A stretch of DNA of 64,000 bases from Ophiobolus disseminans (lineage: Eukaryota > Ascomycota > Dothideomycetes > Pleosporales > Phaeosphaeriaceae), in NCBI GenBank assembly GCA_010093685.1, contig MU006224.1, positions 1,084,476-1,148,475 on the forward strand. Reading direction: 5' to 3'. This document shows, piece by piece, positions 37,219 to 48,264 of the stretch; position 1 is the first letter of the stretch, and every line of letters begins with the position of its first letter. The notes under the pieces are model-generated. The model was given only the letters and a program-made list of their open reading frames with translations. It ran no database searches and was not told where the DNA came from. A program made the position numbers and the translations under genes.

Positions 37219-39024
37219 ATGACGTCCGCCGAAACCAGTCACCAGCGGAGCCCTGTGACCCTGGAGAAGGGCGAGAATGTTCTTTGTATGTCGAAGCTCA
37301 ATGGATACCAACTTCTGGGGGCTAATTTACGCGCGCAGTCGAAGAGGCGAACAGCAGCGATCGATCCACAGATGAGTTTACTTGGACTGAAGAGGAAGAA
37401 ACGGCCGTCCGTCGCAAGCTAGACAGAGTCATTGTGCCCCTCACGACCTTTCTGTACCTTTTGTGCTTTCTCGACCGGTAAGAGGTATGCCTCAAAGCAA
37501 AATGAGCAGTGCTGACTTTCACCAGTGCAAATGTAGGGAATGCACGTATCCAGGGCATGGCGAAGGATCTCGATCTTCACGGCAAACGATTCAACTGGGT
37601 AACCTCGATCTTTTACATCGTGTACATGTTTGTCGAAGTGCCCAGCAACATTGTCCTGAAGATGGTTGGTCCCAAGTATTATCTTCCAATGCTAGTCGTT
37701 GGCTTCGGGATGGTCTCGCTCTGCTCGGCTTTCGTGAAAAGTTTCCAGGGCTTGCTCGCGGCCAGAGCGATGCTTGGTGTATTCGAGGGTGGAGTTATGC
37801 CGTACGTATGACACTCAAAGCCGCGCAACAATTACTAACACACTTTGAACAGAGGATTAGCATTCTTCATCACCTGCTTTTACAAGCGTAATGAGCTCCT
37901 ATTCCGTATCGGTATCTATGTTTCGGCTGCCTCCATGGCTGGCGCGTTCGGGGGTCTATTAGCGACTGGGTAGGATTGCTTTAACCTTGTTCATATGCGG
38001 AGACTGACAGATATTTAGACTTTCTCGAATTCCTCCGTGGGGCATTGAATCAATGCGCATTCACACGTGGCGCAACATCTTTTTCTTTGAAGGACTTTTT
38101 ACCGTACTCATCGGCCTTGGAGCTCCATTTCTGATGCCGAGAAGCCCTCAAGAGTGCTGGTTCCTGACTGAGCGTGAACGCATGATCGCGACACAGCGAC
38201 TAGTTTCCAAGAGCGGAGCAGATGAGAATGAGAAGGTCGAGGTTCATCATGTGAAGCGTGCCGTTATGAACATCACGAACTACTTCTGCGCTCTGGGTTT
38301 CTTCTTCATCAATATTACGGTTCAGGGAATCAGCCTTTTCATGGTATGTACAGTCCTCTCTAAGACACGAACAATTACTGACCCGAGTTAGCCCACCATC
38401 TTAGCCGATCTTGGCTGGAAGGCTACGAAAGCACAGCTGTACACTGTACCACCTTACGTTTGCGCCTGTCTCATTGCAATTGGCGTCGCATTTGTATCCG
38501 ATAAAACAAACCGCCGCGGTATCTACCTCGCCATCTTCACACTACCCGCCATCGCCGGCTTCTCGATCATGCGATGGGCAACCAACCCCGACGTCCGATA
38601 TGGGGGGATTTTCTTAATCACGATTGGCGCCTTTCCTGGAGGGCCTGGGTTCCTCGCATGGGCAGCGAACAACGCAGCGGGTCCAGCTGTACGCTCAGTT
38701 TCGACCGCTTACGTGGTGACTCTTGGTACTGCCGGTGGCATTTTGGCTACTTGGTAAGTTGCCATTTCTGAATTACGTCTTCACACTCGCTAATACCTGT
38801 GCAGGACATACATCTCAGACGATGCACCAAAGTATCCCACAGGCCATACGATCAATCTTTGTGGTCAAATCTGCGTCTTGATCCTGTCTTGTTGTGGCAT
38901 AGCCTACTGCAAATGGGAGAACAGGCAGCGCGATCTGGGCAAGCGTGACCACCGCCTTAACGCCAGCGCAGCTCAGATTAAGGATCTCGGATACAGGCAC
39001 CCAGAGTTCCGCCTGATTCACTAG
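37219..39024 (+). CDS. MFS transporter, anion:cation symporter (Dal5/Tna1-like)
   Basis: Plasma-membrane permease, by family likely to carry a small organic anion such as allantoate, nicotinate or a related acid; the substrate cannot be read from sequence. Seven exons 37219..37285, 37339..37477, 37526..37801, 37853..37969, 38019..38343, 38392..38753, 38805..39024, 1506 nt, 501 aa. A cytosolic head ends in EETAVRRKLDRVIVPLTTFLYLLCFLDRANVGNARIQG, the hallmark first helix. Further features are FNWVTSIFYIVYMFVEVPSNIVLK, AMLGVFEGGVMPG, FYKRNE, WRNIFFFEGL, then VSDKTNRRGIYL and a 12-helix layout ending in RHPEFRLIH. All six introns are 48-53 nt and each restores family sequence. The first donor interrupts the head at VLF. 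Confidence 0.93.
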
Positions 39025-39494
39025 GTTGATAACCGCTTTGAGACGCGATATCAACACTCAACTTTGTTTTTAGTAACTTAAGCCCATATTCATGAGGAAT
39101 TCAACTTTTTCCTCTCCGCTGCATTACAAAATCTTGAGTATGTCGTGTTTTATGGCAAGCCTTGTCATGTGAAGCTTTCAAAGTTCCAGCTCCGGTCATG
39201 CCCCCAACGTATTTGATAACACTAGGCGAAGGACAAGTCCCGCAAATGAGTTCGGCACTCAGCCATCACCATCTTGCCTATTGATTGGCCTTAATCCTTG
39301 ATTTGTAGCGACTTAATACTGTACGTCGATACTATAGGCTGCTCGACTAACCGGACACATCAAGGCTAATATGTACCCCAGATTACACACCCTCTGTTAT
39401 AGCATTGTCCACACATGATGGTCATGTATATAAAGACGCCATGATCTGGAGTACAATACAGTTCTGAAGTCGCGTAATCCATTCACGGAATAAG
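39025..39494 (+). promoter_or_regulatory. LPMO promoter with TATA box
   Basis: 470 bp upstream of the AA9 gene. A TATATAAAG box lies at 39427-39435, 60 bp before the ATG, a common spacing in highly inducible fungal genes. CCCCAG at 39376-39381 fits the CreA consensus SYGGRG on the minus strand; a single copy is weak evidence for carbon repression. Confidence 0.6.
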
Positions 39495-40329
39495 ATGCAA
39501 TTGTTCACTTCTTTACTGCTTGCCGCGACGGCGGCCCAAGCACATTGTATGTATCATGACCCTAGCGTTTACCACATTTGTTAACATCCTTAGATACCTT
39601 TCCCCGCCTCGTTGTCAATGGAAAGTCTGAAGACAAAGATTGGTCCGCAACCCGTCAAACCAAAAACGCAAACACCAAGCAAGGCATCGAAAACCCTACC
39701 GTCGGGGACATCCGCTGCTACTCATCCAGCAACGCTGCAAATGTCGTCACCGTCCCTGCCGGCGCGACCATCCACTACATCTCGACGCAACAGGTCAACC
39801 ATCCTGGACCGACCCAATACTATCTTGCAAAGGTGCCTGCGGGTGCTGATGTAAAGACTTGGGATGGAAGTGGCGCGGTGTGGTTCAAGATCAGCACGAC
39901 AAAGCCAATCGTGAATTCACAGAAGCAGATGAGTTGGCCCGGACAAAGTGAGTCTTGCCCAGTCGTCATCTTCCTCAATCTATCCATACTCACATGACTC
40001 CAGACGACTACAAGACTCCCAACGCCACCATTCCCGCCGCAACACCCGATGGCGACTATCTCCTCCGCGTGGAGCATATTGCTCTGCACATGGCCATGCA
40101 AGCGAATAAAGCACAGTTTTACCTTGCCTGCACACAGGTCAAGATCACGGGTGGAGGCAAGGGATCGCCCAGTCCTCTTGCGGCGCTCCCGGGTGCTTAC
40201 AAGAGCAGCGACCCTGGAATTCTGGTCGATCTGGGCAAGTACTTGACGAACCCGGATGATTATCAGCCGCCTGGGCCGGCCGTGTGGAGTGGTGGTCAGG
40301 CAAATGTTGCTCGGAAATTCCAAGGATGA
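39495..40329 (+). CDS. AA9 lytic polysaccharide monooxygenase
   Basis: Secreted copper enzyme that oxidatively cleaves cellulose or related glucans. Three exons 39495..39546, 39594..39947, 40004..40329, 732 nt, 243 aa. The signal peptide ends at AQA so that His17 becomes the mature N-terminal residue of the copper brace. His87 in NHPGP is the second brace His. His164 (EHIALH), Gln173 and axial Tyr175 (AQFYLAC) complete the active site. Cys59 and Cys178 match a conserved AA9 disulfide. There is no linker or CBM1, so this is a catalytic-domain-only form. The first intron splits the codon just after the copper-binding His. It follows the MFS gene on the same strand with its own TATA box. Confidence 0.95.
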
Positions 40330-41146
40330 GGTATCCAGTCCCTTTTGTGAAGCCTTCGCTGGTTACGAGATTTGATTAAACGGGGCATGATAATGTTAGA
40401 TGTGATTAGTGTCCGGGTTTATCGGGATTGACTGCCTCGATGCCTCCAAACAAACAGTTCTCTACCTCCCCTCAAGTGTTGGCTGAGAGCATTTAGACAC
40501 ACATGAATGGATTGACTTTCTTATGGTGGTGGAGCAAGGCGTTCACGCTATCATATGGCTGAGCTGTTAACTACACATTAAAGTTCTCGGCTATGTTGTT
40601 AGCCTCACAAACTTACATGACCAGAAGGACCTCGGGAACTGTTGTGTTCGATGTCGACATCGACCTGGAAATATGACATACCTAAATACTACCGCCCCCA
40701 TCACACGAGGTCACATGTAGATATGACCTTTTGGAAATCCGAATTGCAAATTCAAAGGATGCGACAAATGTTGAATGCCTCTGCCGTCTACATAGGGTTA
40801 GCGTCATGCGGCCGACTCCTTCCACAGATGTCAGCCCGGGTTTTGCCACTCTTGCACAATGTCAACAACCAACAACCACTCCACGGCGATGTCCACCACA
40901 TGGAAGGAAAAACTCGGACACTTTTCCCGAGCTAAAGTGTCGGGGTAGTTCCTTCGAAATGGCGCGTCTGCCGAGAATCATAGCTCGCATTCATGCACCA
41001 TTTGTCACTTTCCCTCGCGGACGACAAAACATCGTCCGAACAACGACAGCACAGTGAATATCAACTCGTTCGCCAAATTAAGCATATCAGAGATAGTGGA
41101 TACAATCATGGCTGTCAGCGTGTGAAAAAAACCATCGACATGTTGT
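40330..41146. other. Intergenic, possible HET remnant at right end
   Basis: No intact gene. Near 41060-41150 a plus-strand frame (GYNHGCQRVKKTIDM) looks like the Cys/His stretch that often precedes a HET domain, but it is out of frame with the HET start at 41147. Confidence 0.45.
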
Positions 41147-42716
41147 ATGGCTGCATCATTTCTACCTGTCAGGCTACTCGATATCGGACTCCGCGATCCA
41201 ACGACCGTTAAGCTTGTTGAGATGCCTGTGGATACAGAATCTTCGCCAAAATACGCCTGTCTTTCTCACTGCTGGGGTCGTACGCGATCACGTCACAACA
41301 CACATACCGAAAACTTGGCTGCCAATAAGGTAGGCATACCTTTGTCGGAGTTGCCAAAGACCTTCCAAGACGCTATCGAGATAGCCAGAAGGCTTGATTT
41401 GCACTTTCTTTGGATTGATTTCTTGTGCATTGTGGAGGACAGCCCGTCGGGTTGGGAGATACACGTAGAGGCCATGGCGTTCATATATGAGAACGCTCAT
41501 ACAACGCTGGCTGCAGGTGCGAGTGCTGACGACGATGGTGGCTTCTTTGCTGATGCTCACGATCGAGTCCTCAAGTCAAATCGCCTGGAGCTGAAAAGCG
41601 GTCCGCAAGTGTACAGCTTGTACTTTCGCCATAGCGTTGCTCATCCAGATGCAGGCTGGCCTAGTAATGAAGAGGCACTCCCGCTGATGACTAGAGGCTG
41701 GTAAGCACCTTACAAGAATGCAGCTTGTTCTTAGCCATGCTGATCCACGTCTGTGTTGTTCAGGTGCTTCCAGGAACGGCTCCTTTCGCGACGCTATCTA
41801 TGCTTTGGAAGAGGAGAACTTATGTGGGAGTGTTTAGAAGAGGCTGCATGCTCATGCTCTATAATCGATGGGCCGTTCAACCCTCGAAAGCCCGGGACCT
41901 GGTGGCCCAATATTCTTCGCGCAACCTGACCTTTCCCCAAGACAAGCTGCCTGCACTTGCAGGACTTGCAAAGGCCTTTCAGGTAAGGCGATTATTATCC
42001 TTCAATACCACGCTGATGTCTACATGTAGCGCAAATTTCAGATGGGTCACTATGCCCACGGTGTATGGATGTCCTCGGCCCAAAGGCAATTGGCTTGGGC
42101 CTCGCGTGTAAAGAAGATGCCCTTCCATCGGCCGCGGTGTGGTCCATCCTGGTCCTGGGCATACAGCTCAGATGGACAGATCGAGTGGAAGAAGCTGATG
42201 TATAGGGACTACTATGCACTGCTTACATCTGGTGATAGTACGAGCAATGAAACGGAGCCCGTCACAAGTCCATCGTAGCTCTTACTCTCTGGTCTTCTTC
42301 TCACAATTTCTGTCCAGATGCTGAGGTACACAGAACAAGGGACCTGCTATGTCATCGGGCACAAACACCAGACGCCGCTGTCCAATGCCCACCTTACTAA
42401 GAAAAACGACAGCAGTGGTCCCGACATCAAATTAGTGGGAGAGTTCTCGGCTGACTACAAATTCTGGGCCTCAGAAAAAGACTTGCAGCTTAAACTCCAA
42501 CACGTCACCTTCGCAATACTCGGAATGGGGGCGGAAGACGGCCTAAATAAGGGGGCCTGGGTTGCGGGATTGATACTTAGACCGGCGCACGACCCCGCGG
42601 TGGGAAAAGATGGCGTGGAACGATATGAGCGGTTTGGGTGGCTCCGGTATTGGACTGAGCAGAGCAGCGATGGATTTGAGTCCGAGGGAACTAGAACGAA
42701 GTTTCTGTTGGTATAG
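41147..42716 (+). pseudogene. HET-domain gene, apparently frameshifted
   Basis: Heterokaryon-incompatibility domain proteins mediate non-self recognition and cell death. The segment 41147-41700 codes a good HET N-half: FLPVRLLDIG, YACLSHCWG, LPKTFQDAIEIARRLDLHFLWIDFLCI, a degenerate ED stretch, and LMTRGW. After a normal intron (41701-41763) it continues CFQERLLSRRYLCFGRGELMWEC. This frame then meets TGA at 41927-41929. The next conserved part (LVAQYSSRNLTFPQDKLPALAGLA) is in another frame, so about one base is missing or two are extra near 41890-41905. After an intron at 41983-42029 a part with PSWSWAYSSDGQ follows. A DAEV-like segment near 42317 and the later HKHQTPL frame (to 42716) also disagree in frame. 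HET domains normally have EDQ or similar in the third motif; here it reads EDS. Confidence 0.7.
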
Positions 42717-45700
42717 TGTGAGGGCGCTTGGAATGTTTGCTTAATGGCGAGGTGCTACACAGAGGAAATAATGTGTGAGTTGTTCGGCACATGCTGAGAA
42801 CGTGGGGCATGGAGCCATGGGAATTGACTTTGTGTTGCAAAAGCCAGCACCGTCATCAGCATATCTTAGTTCTATCCTTGGGGGAAAAGAATTAAGATCG
42901 ACATAGTAATTCACTTGCTTCTTAAGCACTCATGATGGTGTTCTTACCCATCGATCTTACTGTGACGTAGCTTTTGGAGAAGCGCAATGTTACTCCACGG
43001 ACAGTAAGCTATACTAACATCGGAGGAGCTCGACGCTCTGGTGTCAAAAGCAGATTACGCTATTGTCTTCATCGATACCCATAAACAGCGGCTCGAGATA
43101 CCGGACACATGCCGACGGTCCTCCGCATGGCCTCACAAACAAGTGTTTGACGTGCTTCTACCCACAGCGATCGACACCCGGAGAATCGAATCCACCAGCA
43201 TCGAAACCTCCAGCTTAGAAATCTGCAATGAGCACCTCCTTGCGTGGCCGTCTAAATGTTTCAACCCCTTGTGCAGCGGAGATACTGCAGCAACGCCCAC
43301 GTTACAAACGATAGGTTACGGCATGTCTCCTCACGAGGAAACGCATGTTTTGTACGTCGCACCGGGTGATCTGGTGCTACTGTGTGATTGTCCCGCGGAC
43401 AAGGGTGCTGATGTCTCGATGCTGAGGGTGTGGTGGCCGACAGTAGCGTAATGGCGGCAGTGTCAGCCGTCAATCATTAATCGAGGTCAGAGGCCCTGCA
43501 GTATGCTGTAAGATGGTAGTAATGAGGAAGCGAGTGGCAATCTTTTGTTTCACGGCTATGCTCGTGGGTGTTGTAGGCGAGGAGGTCCGAGAGTTGTGGA
43601 GATTATAGCACTTTAGGGGTTGAGTTTCCTCGATTGCGACAAGTCGAGAGTGGTAGGACAAGTAAGTTCTTTCTTAAGATTCATTGCAGCGCCTTCGCCG
43701 ATATCTACAATAAAATGGCTTGCAGCTACCTGCATGTGTGGATTGCTTTGCATGTGTTCTTCTGCTGCAGAGTACCTTCGGTCCAGTTTGGGGAACCGTT
43801 GAATTGCTGGACCGAGTTATGCAGCCTTGCATTCTTCAAGGCCTGGATGCATCTGCGCTTCGAACATGGTGTTGGGGGATGGATATTCAAGATGTGGAGA
43901 ACGATTGTGGGCGCACTACTGCAGCCGATCGACTAATCTGCACTCGATCGAGCTTCTGGGTAATAACTGGGTAATAAAGATCTCACCTCGGAAGTCCAGA
44001 TGCACGGATTGAAAAAGCACTTCGAATGCCACACCAAGAGGTAAATGCGCGATTGGGCGGGGAAAGACCTCCCGGTTGAGCGACAGGGGTTGAGCAGATG
44101 GAATCGGCGGCCATGCGCCTTTTCTCACTGCGATCTGCGATCTGAACCCTGCTTGGATAAGAAAGGGGCGGCGTATTTTCACCGCGATGCTGGCGCGCTG
44201 TCTTGGTCAGTGCATCGATCTTAGGCACCTACCATTTTGGGAAATTCCAGCGATGCGATTTGGAAGTTGTCCAAAGTCCTGAAATGAGGTGCCAAACAAG
44301 CCGCTCGCTCGTATAGATTGTTAAGAGATAGCGGTAACAGTGAGAGTAGCTTCGAGCTTGTATTGAGCCACTACGATAGCGTCTTCAGGTGTCGCAGCAG
44401 CACGGCTATTTGTTGCTTGCGAGTGATGTTCATGATTGAGTAGATTCCCTCGAGGCTGCAAGCGATATTGGAAGCTTCGACCTCGAATGCCACGTTGGTA
44501 GCGCCAAGGTATACAAAGCACCGAATCAAGACGCAGCGCACGCGCTTGGGCGCGCTGCACCACGTGATGGCGTGGTTTGCCAGCGGCAAGTGGTCGCGAA
44601 CTTATGTGGGATGATGCAGCTAACGAAGAAGCTCTTCAGCTACGGCTCAAGCCTCCGTATGGAAGTTTCCATTGCTGAGGATATGAGGCGCTACGTCATT
44701 CGCGAATAGGTAAAAGCGCACTTCCGTGCAGGAACGCTGATCTTTGTCACTCGCGCGGTATTCTGGATGCATTCCAAATATCGGCCCGCGCGGGAAATGC
44801 CTTGGCGGAGGGGCTTATGGATCTTTGTCGAAGCAGTTTGAAGCGAGATAACCATACGCAAGAATGGCGTGAGACGTTGGGATCCTTCAAGAGGCAGCTG
44901 TAGAGACGGGACAGAACGCCGTCGTGTCCTGGACAGGGTGCGTCCATGGTACACCTGTACCCAGCACGGAGAGATTTACCCTTGAGCCTGAGATGTGGGA
45001 TCTGAGGGCCATCGTGCAGTAGGGCTATCTGTATCAATGGTGATCGATTCTAGCGGTTGACGGTCGTTGGTGGCCCGGCAATCTAGCAACGAAGCGGAAC
45101 GCACAAGCGGTAGAGCGGAGCAGAACGCCCAATTGTCTGTGTGACGTCGTTTGTCGTCAAGCGCAGAGAAAAAACACTTAGCGACAAAGGGAGTCTTCCG
45201 GCAACTTCTGCTCCGGAGCCTGTAAGATGCCGTCGGGTAGACGACAATCAGTACTCAGTGCTCTCTGTAGCTTTGACAACGCCGACTTTCTCATTACCTT
45301 GTGTGCGTCTGTGACAATTGCGCATCAATTTTTCTGAAGCAATAGAAAATATTTCGGCGACATGACCAAGACGGGACCTTTGCCATGGTGGAAGAGAACG
45401 GCACCTGTGCGGAGTGCTGAGTGGGGAAATGGGTTTCATGAGATCGGGGCTAACCCGCATGTAGGTTCGCTTATCTGGAGGAGATCCCTGCCAGCTGAAA
45501 GAAGATGGAGCTGCCCGAACATGTGGTTTTGCAGAATCTTATAGGGAAAGCAGAGAAGCAAAAGCACCCTGATGCAGGCAGCCACCGGGCAAAGTGCCGT
45601 AGTTGTAGTTGTCTCTGGAATACTTCCCGTCACAACCTTGGAACCAGCTATAGACGAAGGGGTGAAACAACTCTGCGTCCCTTGAAGACTTTATAGTGCA

Positions 45701-46879
45701 CTCTTTCATATTGTCTTGTGTCCTGACGGAAAAGATTACTTGTGCCAGCACTCGGCAGCTGACACTCCTTTGATGGCCGACGGAAAGGCTCTTCAGCTAG
45801 AATGTGGGCGGTGTTGTGGATTGTCAACAACTCGAGCCCAGGCTGCTCATAGTTTGTAAGCCCGAGTGGCGATTTGTTTATCCCCGTCTTTTAAGGTTCC
45901 TGCGTAGACAAGGCCTGATATGATGCTGGATCGACGTATGAGTGCCTCACACCACGCGGTTCGTTTATCGTGGAAACGGTGACACTAGATCTTAGCGTGC
46001 TTTCGATCTCCATATTGGCCAAGGAAGAGTGCTTGGTGTTGCTCAGGCCTGCCCTGTCGCTAGCCACAGTCGCCTATATGCTACCGCCAATAATACTGAG
46101 GCAGCTAGCTTCGATCAGCGAAGCCCCCTCCATGCTTGGTCGGCGTCCCGCACTACGAGTTTCTAGTAGCGGAGTTTTGAGCGCGGGTACTTGTTGGCTG
46201 CTGAGCTGAGAGCGTGCGGAGACTGTCATTGAACCGTGTGCTGCCTTTTTGCCTGGACATAAGATCTTTGGAAACAGGATATCGCTGGCCATACTACTCG
46301 ATCTGTAGAGCTGTTTTCTGAGGCCATTTTACCCATCTGGATCGCACGCTTGGACTCTTCTGACAAAGCGCCACCATCTGACCAGGGGCTAACGGCGCTG
46401 CAAATCGAAGGGCTATGGGCATCGAAGGCCACCCCAGCTGCCAGCACCTTTTGATCTCCCCAGTCGCGGCGCCCACACCTGCAGCTGCGCGAGGCGTTCG
46501 ACACCTTTAGCCCAGCGGCAGCGCCCACTGGCCATCTGTTCCGACGTCACTCGGTCGCTTATCTGGATCTGGCGTGCGTGGTAGCCCTGACAATCCCGAT
46601 ACGTGCGCTTCTTAGGCCCTCGCTCTCGGCCCATCTGATGGCCTGCTCCGCCCTGAGACTCGCCACTCTTCCCCTCTTTACCTCGACCTTTCCCACTTGT
46701 TTCCATCTCAACCCCCATCGACTTTTTCTCGCAAATCGTCGTAGTCTACTGTCGTTGCTAGACGACTAGACCCCGCCGCTGTCAACACTACCTTGTGTCG
46801 CACCTGCCAATTTACCTATCCCAAGCCACCCGCACCCGTCACACTTGGATTCTGCCGCTTCCGTTGTTTGCACCTCACC
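42717..46879. other. Gene-poor stretch
   Basis: About 4.2 kb with no intact gene that I can support. An open plus-strand frame at 43023-43451 (EELDALVSKADYAIVFID...) has fair composition but no ATG and no motif. The last ~400 bp are CT-rich and probably the leader and promoter of the gene at 46880. No transposase, reverse transcriptase or terminal repeats were recognised. Confidence 0.5.
43023..43451 (+). other. Open frame without ATG, unknown
   Basis: About 142 codons open to TAA at the end. The translation (KADYAIVFIDTHKQRLEIPDTC, later GDLVLLCDCPADKG) has a balanced composition, but the only starts are GTG. It could be an orphan exon or a remnant linked to the decayed HET gene. No family recognised. 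Confidence 0.2.
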
Positions 46880-48264
46880 ATGCCTGCAGAGCGACGCACT
46901 TTCACTGCGACCAGACCGGTCAAGACTGAACGTACTCACGAGGAGAATCAGGAACGGTATGCTGTCCTTGATTGTCATGGCTGGCCTCGTTGCTGATGTC
47001 CAACAGTGCATACATTGCAGCATCGCGCCGCAGTGACCGCAGTCTTGAGGCACGCATTGAGTCTGCGCGCAGAGCTTCTGAAATTCACAAGAAGCGTACT
47101 GGCCGCGCACTCCGTGTCACGGAGCAGGATGTCATCAACGAGGAGATGTATGAGGAAGAGGACGATGATTTGCCTACCCAGTACCAGCGTCTGAACGCAC
47201 ATTTGCACACCACTTCAGTTATGTTTAACAAAAAGTTGCACGATTACATTGCGACCCAGCATGGAGTAAGAAACATGTTCATGTCGCAGTATCAGAATCC
47301 ATCCTTCCAGCAGTATGGTGGCCAGTATCCTCCAAACGCTGGTGCTTTCCCACAGGCGCAGGCGAACAATTGGTTGAATCCATCCATGCTTCCACCCCAG
47401 CAATTCGATCCTTCTTCGCCTCAGCAGGCTGTCACCCAGCAGCCACAGTCTTTTAGTCCCAAAGGCCAGCAGCAGCAAAACTTTCGTCCGTCGCCTTACC
47501 AGATCCCTCAGCGGATGAGCTCACATCAACGTTCGCTCTCCATCCAGCTTCCCCAGAACACAGCATCATTTGATCCATCCTCTCAATCGGCACCCGAGGG
47601 CATTACTACCCCTCAGGATTCATTCAGGAGGATGTCATTGCCGCCGCATGCTTTCGAGCAACAGTCTCAAGCTGGATCCGACGGACAGGTGCGTCCGACT
47701 ATATCGCGATCAACCACCGCTCAGTCGCATCATCAGTCTGCGTCACCGCAGACGGCCTCGCCTTCAATCGCTTCAGGTCAAGTGACGCCACACTTGCACA
47801 ACAGCACCGACACACCATCGTCGTTCCCATATAGTCAGGCCGGTTATCCATTTAGTTCACAGGTTCTGAACTCAAACCCCTTGACGATGTCGATGCCTCC
47901 TGAGTCGCAGCAACTCATTGGTTCAGCAATGGACCCAAATGATCCACGCACTGCTTTCTTCATGGCTGGGAGCGACAACCTCCCTCAGCCTTTTGCCCCC
48001 ACCTATACCTACAACCCGAACTTCTCGGGCAAGGCAGGGCGACCAATTTCTGCCGAGGGCACGATGACGCCTGGCGCTGGCATCAAAGCTGAAAATGCTG
48101 ACGCCGAGCCTCCCACCATACCCTCGGAAGGCTTCTTTACCAATGAGGCGTTCTTGACACCTGGCAACGGCGACTACAACGCCTTTTTTGACTTTGGAGG
48201 CACAGACTTCGTGCAGCCTGGCGACGAGCAAGGTGACGGCTCGAATTTGATCAACTGGGATTAG
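46880..48264 (+). CDS. Conserved Gln/Pro/Ser-rich protein, unknown function
   Basis: Two exons, 46880..46956 and 47007..48264, 1335 nt, 444 aa. The first ~90 residues are charged and helical: RTHEENQERAYIAASRRSDRSLEARIESARRASEIHKKRTGRALRV, then an acidic EEMYEEEDDDLP block. This head looks like a conserved fungal module, and the AYIAASRRSDRSLEARI part suggests nucleic-acid or protein binding. Residues ~130-360 are rich in Gln, Pro and Ser, as in transcription activators. The tail is acidic with Phe (FDFGGTDFVQPGDEQGDG...NLINWD), an activation-domain-like end. I infer a nuclear regulator but recognise no named DNA-binding domain. The intron (GTATGC..CAG, 50 nt) joins exactly within the conserved head. 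Confidence 0.82.
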
